A stretch of 12,501 nt of DNA from Chloroflexota bacterium (GTDB taxonomy: Bacteria; Chloroflexota; Anaerolineae; VGOG01), in assembly GCA_030615705.1 (NCBI GenBank), contig JAUWYT010000015.1, positions 1 through 12,501 of the forward strand, written 5' to 3'. Shown in pieces: positions 6,815 to 12,501 of this stretch; the stretch's first letter is position 1, and each line of letters starts with the position of its first letter. A program made the translations under genes and the position numbers. The notes below the pieces were generated by a model that worked only from the letters and a program-made list of their open reading frames with translations, ran no database searches and was not told where the DNA came from.

Positions 6815-7702
6815 CTATCCTTCTGCCCCCGCCACGCTCTCCGCGCGGGACGACACGTAGATGCCGGCCAGGATCAGCACGCCGCCGCCGATCTTGGCCA
6901 GGGTGGGGATCTCGCTTAAGATAAAATAGGCCAGGATAGTTGAGCCGACGGGCTCGCCCAGGGTGCTTACACCCACGAAGGTGGCTGGGAGGTACGCGAG
7001 GGCCCAGTTGAAGGATGAGTGGCCAATGATCTGGGGCACGACGGCTAGCAGGAAGAACATCAGATAGGTCTGCCGGGAGTAGCCTGAGAAGGGATGTCCC
7101 GCGAGCAGGCAGAGGGCGACCAGGAAGCTGGCCGCCGTGGCGTAAACCAGAAAGATGTACGACAGGAGGGATAATTGGCGGCGCAGCCGCCGCCCCACCA
7201 GGAAGTAGCCAGAGACCATCACCGCCCCCGCGATGGCCAAGAGATCGCCGAAGAGTTCCCTCGCGCCCAGGCCCAAGTCGCCGTAGCCGATGATCATCCC
7301 CCCCAGCATGGACACCGCTATCCCCAGGAACATCTGTGGCGATACCCGCTCTTTCAGCAGGGAATGGGAGGCCAGCCCCACGAATATGGGGCTGGTGCTG
7401 ACGAAGACCACCGAGCTGGCCACCGAGGTGTACTCCAGGGAGCTTATCCAGGTGGCAAAGTGCAAGCCCAGGAACAAGCCGGAGAGGAGAGCCAGTTGCA
7501 GGTCTCCCCTCGTGAGAGTTCGTAGCTCCTCTTTCGCCCTGATGAGAGCCGCTGGGGCCAGGATCAGAGAGGCGATGGTCAGGCGACAGGCGGCAATGAC
7601 CAGGGATGGGGCTTCGGCCAGGCGGATGAAGATGGAGGCGAAGGAGACAGCCACGATCCCCGTAGCAAGCCCCAGGTAGGGCTTGATGGTTGGGTTGCTC
7701 AT
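6815..7702 (-). CDS. EamA-family transporter (drug/metabolite transporter superfamily)
   Basis: A 295-residue protein with about ten hydrophobic segments in two EamA repeats, the standard size for the family. The first repeat runs from about residue 10 to 140 and contains the conserved SLEYTSVASSVVFVSTSPIFVGL and LLKERVSP; the second (about 150-285) contains FNWALAYLPATFVGVSTLGE and PVGSTILAYFILSEIPT with the conserved Glu240 and Glu254. Members export amino acids, cofactors or other small metabolites. The ATG at 7702 lacks a strong SD and starts 12 bp after the dppA stop, so translation is probably coupled to dppA. That pairing suggests, but does not prove, transport of an amino acid or peptide breakdown product. 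Confidence 0.9.
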   Translation of the reverse strand: MSNPTIKPYLGLATGIVAVSFASIFIRLAEAPSLVIAACRLTIASLILAPAALIRAKEELRTLTRGDLQLALLSGLFLGLHFATWISSLEYTSVASSVVFVSTSPIFVGLASHSLLKERVSPQMFLGIAVSMLGGMIIGYGDLGLGARELFGDLLAIAGAVMVSGYFLVGRRLRRQLSLLSYIFLVYATAASFLVALCLLAGHPFSGYSRQTYLMFFLLAVVPQIIGHSSFNWALAYLPATFVGVSTLGEPVGSTILAYFILSEIPTLAKIGGGVLILAGIYVSSRAESVAGAEG

Positions 7703-7714
7703 GATGTTCGCTAT

Positions 7715-8521
7715 CTAGTCGCGGGCCAACTTCAACATGGCCCGCCAAACCTTGTAGATAGTGAGAAGGTCGTCATGGATGAACTCGATGCGCCGGCCGC
7801 TCACGCGGTTAGCATCTGGGATGAGCTCCGCCACGTCCAGATGGGCGCTGGAGGTGAAGTCTACCGTCAGAGTGATGGGTGGCTCGACGACGAAGGGCTT
7901 CCCTTCTGTGGACAGCGCCCTTTGGGCCGCCTCGCGGATGAGCTTGCGGGCTGACTCCGGCACCAGGCACTTTGCTGCGGAGCGGCCGCAGCTCTCCTTA
8001 ACGGCCACACCTTCCACCGTCCCCAGCAGAGTTGTGGCTTCTTCTACCAGCAGCTTGTCCCCGGTCACCAAAACCACTGGCACGCCGAAGTGTCCGGCCA
8101 GGGCAGCGTTGAGGCCCGTCTCGCCCACCAGGCGGCCGTTCAGGCTCACCTGGTAGACGATGCCGGAGTAGGTGTGGTCCAGCACGCTGTAGGCGGTGCC
8201 AGCTTGAGCGTGGTAACCGATGAAGAAGGCGGCGTCGAAGCTCCCGTCAATCCCTTGCATCATCGAGAGAGGCTTGGGCGAGCCAGAGATGAGCTGGGCG
8301 CTGGGGTTCAGCTCCTCGATGAGGATGTTGCGCATGGAGCCGTGGGAGTCGTTGACTAGAATCTCTCTAGCCCTGCCGGCCAAGGCCCCCTCAATGGCGG
8401 CGTTGACCTCGCCCGTCACCAGCTTTTGAGCTCGCTTGTACTCCTCGCCGTTCATCTCGGTTTGCTTGCCGGCTACTACACCCGAGATGCCTTCCATATC
8501 GCAGGAGATGTAAACTTTCAT
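7715..8521 (-). CDS. dppA: D-aminopeptidase, M55 family (DppA-like)
   Basis: A 268-residue zinc peptidase of the M55 family, which in Bacillus subtilis releases N-terminal D-amino acids from short D-peptides as a self-compartmentalised decamer. The metal ligands known for B. subtilis DppA fall at nearly identical positions: Asp8 and Glu10 (ISCDMEGISG), His60 (VNDSHGSM), His104 (FIGYHAQAG) and Glu134 (GRLVGETGLNA). His116 (VLDHTYSG) lies in the other conserved stretch. An excellent RBS, AAGGAGG, is 5 nt before the ATG. The gene leads a tight set with the EamA transporter (12-bp gap) and the HAD phosphatase. Likely role: recycling of D-amino-acid peptides from cell-wall or environmental sources, cytoplasmic. 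B. subtilis dppA sits with a dipeptide ABC transporter; here a DMT-type carrier is present instead. Confidence 0.93.
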   Translation of the reverse strand: MKVYISCDMEGISGVVAGKQTEMNGEEYKRAQKLVTGEVNAAIEGALAGRAREILVNDSHGSMRNILIEELNPSAQLISGSPKPLSMMQGIDGSFDAAFFIGYHAQAGTAYSVLDHTYSGIVYQVSLNGRLVGETGLNAALAGHFGVPVVLVTGDKLLVEEATTLLGTVEGVAVKESCGRSAAKCLVPESARKLIREAAQRALSTEGKPFVVEPPITLTVDFTSSAHLDVAELIPDANRVSGRRIEFIHDDLLTIYKVWRAMLKLARD

Positions 8522-8560
8522 TTTTGCCTCCTTGGGCTACAGGGTTTGTTGTGAGGGGTA

Positions 8561-8666
8561 GAAGTTCAACCGCGTTGGGCGACTCACCGGTGACGGCCAA
8601 TGCGATTGGCCTGCTACCCCCTGCCTTGGGTAAAAGCCCAACCGTGTTGGGCGGCTCACCAGCGAC
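8561..8666. repeat. Hairpin-rich spacer with a duplicated 34-bp unit (REP-like)
   Basis: Two direct copies of a 34-bp unit lie at 8561-8594 and 8633-8666 (27 of 34 identical by hand count), 72 bp apart. Each contains a small palindrome: CAAC-CGC-GTTG in copy 1, and CCCAAC-CGT-GTTGGG with a 6-bp stem in copy 2. Copy 1 ends in the palindrome TCACCGGTGA. Between the copies is a perfect 7-bp stem, GGCCAAT-GCG-ATTGGCC (8595-8611). Differences in copy 2 preserve or lengthen the stem. The spacer lies between the dehydratase stop and the dppA start and could act in transcript stability or termination. Confidence 0.65.
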
Positions 8667-8677
8667 ATTTTCACGTT

Positions 8678-9658
8678 TCACGGCGTTTGTTCGACCATGA
8701 TCTCGAAGAGGAGGCTCGCATCTATGTTGGCCCCTGTCAATACCGCCACGACTTTTCTCCCCGCCAGGTTCACCTTGCCGGCCAACAAAGCAGCTATGCC
8801 CACTGCGCCGGAGCCTTCCACTACCCACTGGGCCAGCTGCAGCAGGGTGAAGACGGCGGCGCGCATCTCTTCTTCGCTCACCAGGACGATTTCGTCAATG
8901 AGGTCACCAGCGATCTCGAAGGGGAGACGGCCAAAGCCCCCGGCCAGCCCATCGGCGACGGTGGGGGCGGCGTCGTATTCCTCGTAGGGGCGTCCGTTGC
9001 GCAGCGAGAGGTAGGCCGCCGGCGAGGCCTCGGGCTGCACTCCGATGACTTGTACATGAGGGTTGATCGCTTTGGCGGCCAAAGCCACCCCAGCGATGAG
9101 CCCACCACCTCCCACTGGCACCAGGATGGCCTCGGCCTCGGGCAGGTCTTGCATGATCTCCAGCCCTACCGTGCCCTGGCCGGCAATGATCCGGGGGTCA
9201 TCGTAGGCGTGGATGTAGGTAGCGCCGTGAAGTCGCCCAAAATCCTCAGCGGCGTGATGAGCCTCGTCGTAGCTGTTTCCTGAGAGAAAAACGTCGCACT
9301 CAAACTCCTCCAGCTTTTTCAGCTTGGAGGCAGGCGCGCTGACGGGCACAAACAGGGTGGTCGGCACGTTGCCCAGGGCTCGGGCGGCGTAAGCTACGCC
9401 CAGGGCGTGGTTCCCCGCTGAAGCCGTCACCAAACCCCTGGCTTTCTCTTCCTCCGTCAGGCTGGAGATCTTGTTAATGGCGCCCCGTACCTTGAAGGAA
9501 CCGGTCTTCTGCCAGTTCTCCAGCTTGAGGTACACGTCGCAGCCGGCCTGCTGGCTCAGGAGGAAGGAATACTCCAGCGGTGTCCTGGTGATCAAGCCAC
9601 TGAGGTTGCGCTGGGCAGCTAGGATGTCCTGGAAACCCAACGTGAAGACCTCTCTCAT
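8678..9658 (-). CDS. Threonine/serine dehydratase (threonine ammonia-lyase), PLP-dependent
   Basis: A 326-residue fold-type II PLP enzyme. The PLP lysine is Lys56 in KTGSFKVRGA; the substrate loop is SAGNHALG (80-87, where most relatives have NHAQG), and the phosphate-binding tetraglycine loop is PVGGGGLIAG (181-190). The end carries VLTGANID, matching the SGGNID region of relatives. There is no C-terminal ACT regulatory domain, so this is the short catabolic (TdcB-like) form and is probably not feedback-inhibited by isoleucine. The likely reaction is L-threonine to 2-oxobutyrate and ammonia, or serine to pyruvate; serine racemase and hydroxyaspartate dehydratase are close relatives and cannot be excluded. 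The ATG at 9658 (GGAGA 6 nt upstream) is preferred; an in-frame ATG at 9742 lies inside the preceding terminator hairpin. It has its own promoter at 9688-9716. Confidence 0.92.
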   Translation of the reverse strand: MREVFTLGFQDILAAQRNLSGLITRTPLEYSFLLSQQAGCDVYLKLENWQKTGSFKVRGAINKISSLTEEEKARGLVTASAGNHALGVAYAARALGNVPTTLFVPVSAPASKLKKLEEFECDVFLSGNSYDEAHHAAEDFGRLHGATYIHAYDDPRIIAGQGTVGLEIMQDLPEAEAILVPVGGGGLIAGVALAAKAINPHVQVIGVQPEASPAAYLSLRNGRPYEEYDAAPTVADGLAGGFGRLPFEIAGDLIDEIVLVSEEEMRAAVFTLLQLAQWVVEGSGAVGIAALLAGKVNLAGRKVVAVLTGANIDASLLFEIMVEQTP

Positions 9659-9687
9659 GCTTTGTCTCCGGCACAGGAGTGAGAGAT

Positions 9688-9716
9688 ATGATAGCACATT
9701 CCAACTGGATAAGCAA
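9688..9716 (-). promoter_or_regulatory. Promoter of the threonine/serine dehydratase gene
   Basis: On the minus strand, TTGCTT (9711-9716) is followed after 17 nt by TATCAT (9688-9693), with TG-C directly before it (extended -10). The predicted start is near 9681, about 23 nt before the ATG at 9658. The -35 is weak, but the extended -10 compensates. It abuts the terminator hairpin of the etf operon. Confidence 0.5.
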
Positions 9717-9717
9717 A

Positions 9718-9749
9718 CGGGTAGATGGCACCCTCTGCCCATCTACCCG
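9718..9749 (-). terminator. Hairpin after etfA, probable transcription terminator
   Basis: Perfect 11-bp inverted repeat CGGGTAGATGG (9718-9728) / CCATCTACCCG (9739-9749) with a 10-nt loop, 28 bp past the etfA stop. On the minus strand the stem is followed by GTTTGCTTAT, a poor U-tract, so it may be only a moderate intrinsic terminator or an RNA-stabilising hairpin. Confidence 0.6.
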
Positions 9750-9776
9750 GTTGTTGTCTACTTTATGAGGGGCACT

Positions 9777-10823
9777 TCACCCCGCTCTCAACTCAGAGAG
9801 CAGCAGCGGGATGATCTCCTTGGGATCGCTCACGATGCCAATGTCGGCTACCTTGAAGATAGGTGCTTCGGGATTTTTGTTGATGGCCACCACGAACTTG
9901 GCCTCCTGCATCGCGAAGTAGTGGTGGACGTCTCCCCAGATCCCGCAGGCGATGTAAAGGTCTGGCTTGACTGTGACGTCACTCAGTCCCACTTGGCGCT
10001 CCTGACCGATCCAGCCCTCGTCGAGTGCCCCCCGCGAGCCTGCCACTTGGCCGCCAAGGGCCTCCGCCAGCTCTTCGACCAACGCGAAACCCTCAGCGTC
10101 CCCCAGGCCCCGCCCACCAGCGACGACTACTCTTGCTTTGGATAAGGGCACCTGGGGTTGAGCTTCCCCAGTAGATACACTGAGCACCTTGACTTTGCCT
10201 TCGATTCCCTCTAAGTTGACAGCGATCTTCTCCATCTCACCCGAACCGTACTCGTCGGCAAAGGGGAGGCGGAAGGCGCCGGGGCGCACCGTCGCTATCT
10301 GAGGTTTGGCCCCCAGGAAGGTGCTGACGTGGAAATACTCACCGCCGTAGACCGGGTGAGTGGCCAACAGGACACGCTCGGTTTCATCAATGGATAGGTC
10401 CAAGCAATCGGAGATCAGGCCAGTCCCCAGGCGTTGAGCCAGGCGGGGGGCCAGCTCCTGGCCCAATTCGGTGGCCCCAAAGAGGATAATCTCTGGTTTC
10501 TTCGCCTGGAAAAGGCCACTCAGGATCTCAGCATAGGTTTCCAGATGATATTCAACGAGGCGAGGATCGTCGGCCAGGTAGACGCCGTTGGCCCCACGAT
10601 GGATCAGCTCCTGAGCCAGACTCTCCAGGCCCTCACCCAGCAGGACGGACTGGACGTAGGCCCCCAAGGCAGCAGCCAGCTCCCGGGCTTTGCCTACCAT
10701 CTCCAGGCTGATTGGCGTCAGCGCGCCATCCTTTACCTCGGCCACTACCCAGATATCCCGACAGACAATCTCCTCTTCCTCGATTGCTTCGCCCGTGAGA
10801 AGTTCCCAGTATTCCAGATCCAT
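9777..10823 (-). CDS. etfA: Electron transfer flavoprotein alpha subunit
   Basis: A 348-residue EtfA, the FAD-binding subunit of the heterodimeric ETF that takes electrons from acyl-CoA dehydrogenases. The N-terminal domain starts at DIWVVAEVKDGALTPISLEM (from residue 23), after an acidic ~20-residue leader containing EAIEEEEIV. The C-terminal FAD domain runs from VVVAGGRGLGDAEGF (232-246) through GSRGALDEGW and QERQVG to VVAINKNPEAPIFKVADIGIVSD (311-333). It departs from the usual pattern at the flavin site: QVGLSDV (277-283) where QVGQTGK is usual, and GIWGDVHHYFA (294-304) where GISGAIQHLAG is usual. The start at 10823 is set by GGAGG 6 nt upstream and lies 2 nt after the etfB stop, so the genes are coupled. 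An in-frame ATG at 10850 lies inside etfB without an RBS. Confidence 0.93.
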   Translation of the reverse strand: MDLEYWELLTGEAIEEEEIVCRDIWVVAEVKDGALTPISLEMVGKARELAAALGAYVQSVLLGEGLESLAQELIHRGANGVYLADDPRLVEYHLETYAEILSGLFQAKKPEIILFGATELGQELAPRLAQRLGTGLISDCLDLSIDETERVLLATHPVYGGEYFHVSTFLGAKPQIATVRPGAFRLPFADEYGSGEMEKIAVNLEGIEGKVKVLSVSTGEAQPQVPLSKARVVVAGGRGLGDAEGFALVEELAEALGGQVAGSRGALDEGWIGQERQVGLSDVTVKPDLYIACGIWGDVHHYFAMQEAKFVVAINKNPEAPIFKVADIGIVSDPKEIIPLLLSELRAG

Positions 10824-10825
10824 AT

Positions 10826-11623
10826 CTAACCTCCACTCTCCAACTTCCAACTTCCAACTTCTCTCAAGAGCTGTGCCAGTTCCTTCGCCGCCTCACCAGG
10901 CGCGCCCGTTATGAGCTCCCCAAATGTTCGCTCCGGGGGAAAGGCCTTGCGCCGCAGGCCGATCAGAGGGCTGAGCTCCTCTTCGGCTAGGCCCAGATCG
11001 GCCAGGCCCCAGGTGCTGATTTCCCACTCCCGATAGGCGTTCATGATGCGCGCCCCGTGCGGATAGCGGGCCTCGTTGGCCTGGGGAGCGATGCTGAGGA
11101 GTACAGGCAGGCCGACTTCTACCTCGGCGTATCCCCCTTTCCAGTTTCGTTTGGCCCTCAGTTTCCCGTTGCTTAGGCCGGACACCTCGCGGACTTCCAG
11201 TACCTGCGGCAGGCCCAAGTACTCGGCCAGACGCGGGCCTATCTGACTGGCGCCAGTATCCATTGCTCGCTGGCCAGTTAGGATGAGGTCATAGTCGCCG
11301 ATTTTCTCGATCGCCTTGGCCAGGATCAGCGCAGCAGCGGCAGCATCTGCCTCGGCGAAGGCCTCATCGGTCAGGAGAAACGCCTGGTCAGCTCCCATGG
11401 CCAGCGCTTCCCGCAGCGCGTCATCAACTCTAGGCTCCCCCAGGCTGAGGGCGATGACCTCGACACCGTGGGCGTCCTTAAGCCGCAAAGTCTCCTCCAA
11501 GGCGTTCTTGTCGTTGGGGTTGATGATGTAGTCCTCCCGGTTGATGAAGATTCTCTCGAGTCGCCGGTGGACGGCAAAGCCGGTGGGGTCTAGGATTTGC
11601 TTGATGGGAACGATCGCTCGCAC
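10826..11623 (-). CDS. etfB: Electron transfer flavoprotein beta subunit
   Basis: A 265-residue EtfB, partner of EtfA. The N-terminus MRAIVPIKQILDPT, the INPNDKNALEETLRLKD stretch (about 35-50), and the nucleotide-binding region EADAAAAALILAKAI with YDLILTGQRAMDTGASQIGPRLAEYLGLP (about 90-145) are characteristic. The start is GTG at 11623, with AGGAGG 8 nt upstream; an ATG at 11630 is out of frame and too near the SD. The last codons (VGSWKLESGG) are made from a heptanucleotide DNA repeat, CAACTTC on the plus strand, and look appended. Order acd - IVP gene - etfB - etfA points to one operon serving acyl-CoA oxidation. I cannot tell from sequence whether this ETF is conventional or bifurcating; no EtfC/EtfX genes are within the window. 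Confidence 0.94.
   Translation of the reverse strand: MRAIVPIKQILDPTGFAVHRRLERIFINREDYIINPNDKNALEETLRLKDAHGVEVIALSLGEPRVDDALREALAMGADQAFLLTDEAFAEADAAAAALILAKAIEKIGDYDLILTGQRAMDTGASQIGPRLAEYLGLPQVLEVREVSGLSNGKLRAKRNWKGGYAEVEVGLPVLLSIAPQANEARYPHGARIMNAYREWEISTWGLADLGLAEEELSPLIGLRRKAFPPERTFGELITGAPGEAAKELAQLLREVGSWKLESGG
10830..10834 (-). promoter_or_regulatory. Ribosome binding site deciding the etfA start
   Basis: GGAGG on the minus strand, within the last codons of etfB, stands 6 nt before the ATG at 10823. It identifies 10823, not 10850, as the start of etfA. Confidence 0.75.
10841..10861. repeat. Heptanucleotide tandem repeat at the etfB-etfA junction
   Basis: Three perfect copies of CAACTTC in a row (GAAGTTG on the minus strand), with decayed flanks (CACTCTC before, TCTC after). 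It forms the last codons of etfB, just upstream of the etfA ribosome binding site. A 7-bp unit is frame-breaking when copy number changes, so the EtfB C-terminus may vary between strains. Confidence 0.8.
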
Positions 11624-11631
11624 GGTTCATT

Positions 11632-11637
11632 CCTCCT
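11632..11637 (-). promoter_or_regulatory. Ribosome binding site deciding the etfB start
   Basis: AGGAGG on the minus strand, 8 nt before the GTG at 11623. It supports the GTG start of etfB and lies immediately after the low-complexity repeat block that follows the IVP gene. Confidence 0.7.
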
Positions 11638-11640
11638 CAA

Positions 11641-11697
11641 TATGCAGGGTTGCAAGGGAGCAAGGTTGCAAAGTCGCAGGGGAGCAGGGTCGCAAGG
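11641..11697. repeat. Imperfect heptad repeat block downstream of the IVP gene (left arm)
   Basis: About seven degenerate units of the type GCAAGGG/GCAGGGT, 7-9 bp each, fill the gap between the four-helix-bundle gene and the etfB RBS. Within it CAAGGGAGCAAGG (11653-11665) is a perfect inverted match to 12091-12103 on the other side of the gene. Confidence 0.7.
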
Positions 11698-11699
11698 GA

Positions 11700-12083
11700 T
11701 TAGACACGGTCTTGGAAGGCGTCTTCACGGTAGTTGTAAAGCATAGCGCGGAGTTTTCGGTACTGATTGTAGAGTTCGATGAAGCGCTCTTGGCCGAGTG
11801 ACTTAGTTTCGTGCAACGTGTCGAGATGAGCTTTTGCTTCGTTACAGGAAGCCAGAGCATAGGCCAAGTAACGGATGAGATCGCCCTTGTAACTCTTCAT
11901 GCCGTAGCCCTCGACGAAGTTGGAGACGATGGACTTGGATGAGCGGCGAATCTGCCTGCCTTCTTCGTACATCTCGAACTCCGGCAGTTCACCCAACGTC
12001 ATCCGATGTACTTCTACGGCCAATCGTTTCCCCAGTTGATAGATGGCTGTGCCCTCATAGCCTCGCACATCCTCTTGGCTCAT
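11700..12083 (-). CDS. Four-helix-bundle protein, 23S rRNA intervening-sequence (S23/IVP) family
   Basis: A 127-residue, nearly all-helical protein. Family features are LGKRLAVEVHRMT at the start of helix 1, the conserved RRSSKSIVSNFVEGYGMKS (helix 2; compare the usual R-R-A-x-x-S-I-x-x-N-I-A-E-G-x-G), the FLR-FLY-IALGS-like stretch here as LIRYLAYALASCNEAKAHLDTL, and a last helix with ELYNQYRKLRAMLYNYRED. Such proteins are encoded in some 23S rRNA intervening sequences, and the DGR accessory protein Avd shares the fold. Their biochemical role is uncertain; nucleic-acid binding is suspected. The ATG at 12083 has GGGGAGG very close (2 nt), so a GTG five codons downstream is an alternative. The gene sits between acd and etfB and is flanked by inverted low-complexity repeats, which suggests an inserted cassette. 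Confidence 0.82.
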   Translation of the reverse strand: MSQEDVRGYEGTAIYQLGKRLAVEVHRMTLGELPEFEMYEEGRQIRRSSKSIVSNFVEGYGMKSYKGDLIRYLAYALASCNEAKAHLDTLHETKSLGQERFIELYNQYRKLRAMLYNYREDAFQDRV

Positions 12084-12121
12084 CTCCTCCCCTTGCTCCC
12101 TTGTTCCTTGCTCCTTTGGTC
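12084..12121. repeat. Low-complexity repeat block upstream of the IVP gene (right arm)
   Basis: On the minus strand this spacer reads as imperfect units of GGAGCAAGG and AACAAGG between the acyl-CoA dehydrogenase stop and the IVP start. CCTTGCTCCCTTG on the plus strand (12091-12103) is the exact reverse complement of 11653-11665, giving 13-bp inverted repeats around the gene. The block also supplies the purine-rich ribosome binding region of the IVP gene. Confidence 0.7.
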
Positions 12122-12126
12122 CCCTG

Positions 12127-12501
12127 TTATGCACTGATACGCACCCCCTCCGGTCGGAAGAGGTTGCTGGCGATGACGATGCGCTGTATCTCGCTGGTGC
12201 CCTCGAAGATCTCGGCGATGCGCTGGTCGCGGAAGGCGCGTTCAACCCAGAAGTCCCGGCTGTAGCCTACCCCGCCGTGGATCTGAAGGGTGCTGTCAAC
12301 GCAGCGATGGATCACCTCGGAGCCGTATAGCTTGCACATGGCCGCTTCCTTGGTGAAGGGCTGACCTGTATCCGCCAACCAGGCGGTACGGTAGATCAGA
12401 GAGCGCAGAGCCTCGATCTCGGTGGCCATGTCGGCGATCATGAAATGGACCGATTGCTTCTGGGCGATGGGCACGCCGAATTGCTGGCGGGTCTTGGCCC
12501 A
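12127..12501 (-). CDS. Acyl-CoA dehydrogenase, C-terminal part (gene continues past the window)
   Basis: The last 124 residues of an acyl-CoA dehydrogenase, entering from the right edge with WAKTRQQFGVPIAQKQSVHF (compare the usual Y-A-K-x-R-x-Q-F-G-K-P-I). It continues through the C-terminal helical domain with IADMATEIEALRSLIYRTAW and the conserved STLQIHGGVGYSRDFWVERAFRD (compare Q-x-x-G-G-x-G-Y). The catalytic base is the Glu of IFEGTSEIQRIVIASNL, the position of Glu376 in medium-chain enzymes. It ends with a TAA at 12127-12129. The enzyme oxidises an acyl-CoA to the enoyl-CoA using FAD and passes electrons to ETF, encoded just downstream (etfBA), interrupted only by the small IVP gene. 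Chain-length specificity cannot be inferred from this part. Confidence 0.95.
   Translation of the reverse strand, partial: WAKTRQQFGVPIAQKQSVHFMIADMATEIEALRSLIYRTAWLADTGQPFTKEAAMCKLYGSEVIHRCVDSTLQIHGGVGYSRDFWVERAFRDQRIAEIFEGTSEIQRIVIASNLFRPEGVRISA

Noticed and set aside
6804..7748. Open frame continuing upstream of the HAD phosphatase through the transporter gene, giving an apparent 542-residue protein
   Set aside because: The upstream part is rich in Gly, Pro, Arg and His and is a shadow of the EamA gene in another frame. The HAD domain begins at the GTG at 6803, at the usual distance from motif I.
8391..8828. A 145-residue minus-strand open frame across the dehydratase-dppA spacer with a repeated VTGESPNAVELLP-like peptide
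   Set aside because: It overlaps the ends of two certain genes, has no RBS, and the peptide repeat is simply the translation of the duplicated hairpin unit.
9659..9742. A 28-residue N-terminal extension of the dehydratase starting at 9742
   Set aside because: It begins inside the terminator hairpin, upstream of the likely transcription start near 9681, and relatives begin at about the 9658 position.
11641..11697. Possible CRISPR array or variable-number repeat locus
   Set aside because: Units are 7-9 bp, contiguous and degenerate, without spacers; they are low-complexity heptads.
12084..12245. N-terminal extension of the IVP gene giving a 181-residue protein
   Set aside because: The extension is Ser/Arg-rich, runs through the repeat block and overlaps the acyl-CoA dehydrogenase 3' end; the family is normally about 115-130 residues.

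Overview
This window looks like an ordinary stretch of a moderately GC-rich bacterial chromosome in which every convincing gene lies on the minus strand, so it reads from right to left. The mix is a stand-alone ETF/acyl-CoA dehydrogenase locus, a MocR/LysN-type aminotransferase, a UMF1 transporter, a membrane-anchored Clp-fold protease, a 23S-IVP-type four-helix-bundle gene and families of short G/C-rich extragenic repeats. It is compatible with a Chloroflexota (Anaerolineae-like) genome or a related environmental lineage. No rRNA or other marker gene is present, so this placement is weak inference. I see no tRNA, rRNA, CRISPR array, phage gene or transposase.

Layout, in transcription order. 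(1) 12501-9777: the 3' end of an acyl-CoA dehydrogenase gene, a four-helix-bundle (S23/IVP family) gene bracketed by inverted low-complexity repeats, then etfB and etfA. The operon closes with a hairpin (9718-9749). (2) 9716-8678: a promoter and a PLP threonine/serine dehydratase. (3) 8677-8522: a spacer packed with small hairpins and a duplicated ~34-bp unit. (4) 8521-6120: a tight trio of DppA-type D-aminopeptidase, EamA-family transporter and pyrimidine-5'-nucleotidase-like HAD phosphatase, with gaps of 11-12 bp. A 23-codon peptide resembling the N-terminus of a CoA-transferase subunit overlaps the end of the HAD gene. (5) 6062-5287: a promoter and a membrane zinc metallopeptidase (YugP type). 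(6) 5132-4603: an antitoxin-like gene and an overlapping MazF/PemK-type toxin gene that is frameshifted. (7) 4311-904: a UMF1/Atg22-type MFS transporter, a membrane-anchored SDH/ClpP-class serine protease and a class I/II aminotransferase, with gaps of 26 and 13 bp. (8) 794-1: a hot-dog acyl-CoA thioesterase with an unusual repeat-derived N-terminus, an orphan C-terminal protein fragment without a start codon, and the first 25 codons of another gene.

Functionally the region is about amino-acid, peptide and acyl-CoA catabolism. D-peptides, threonine/serine and amino acids are degraded (DppA, dehydratase, aminotransferase). Acyl-CoA is oxidised by the dehydrogenase, which passes electrons to EtfBA, and an acyl-CoA thioesterase is nearby. 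I did not find a clear novel multi-gene system. The most interesting items are the inverted-repeat-bracketed IVP cassette inside the acd-etfBA operon, the deviating FAD-site residues of EtfA, the hairpin-rich spacer before dppA, and several small gene remnants (toxin, orphan tail, CoA-transferase-like peptide).
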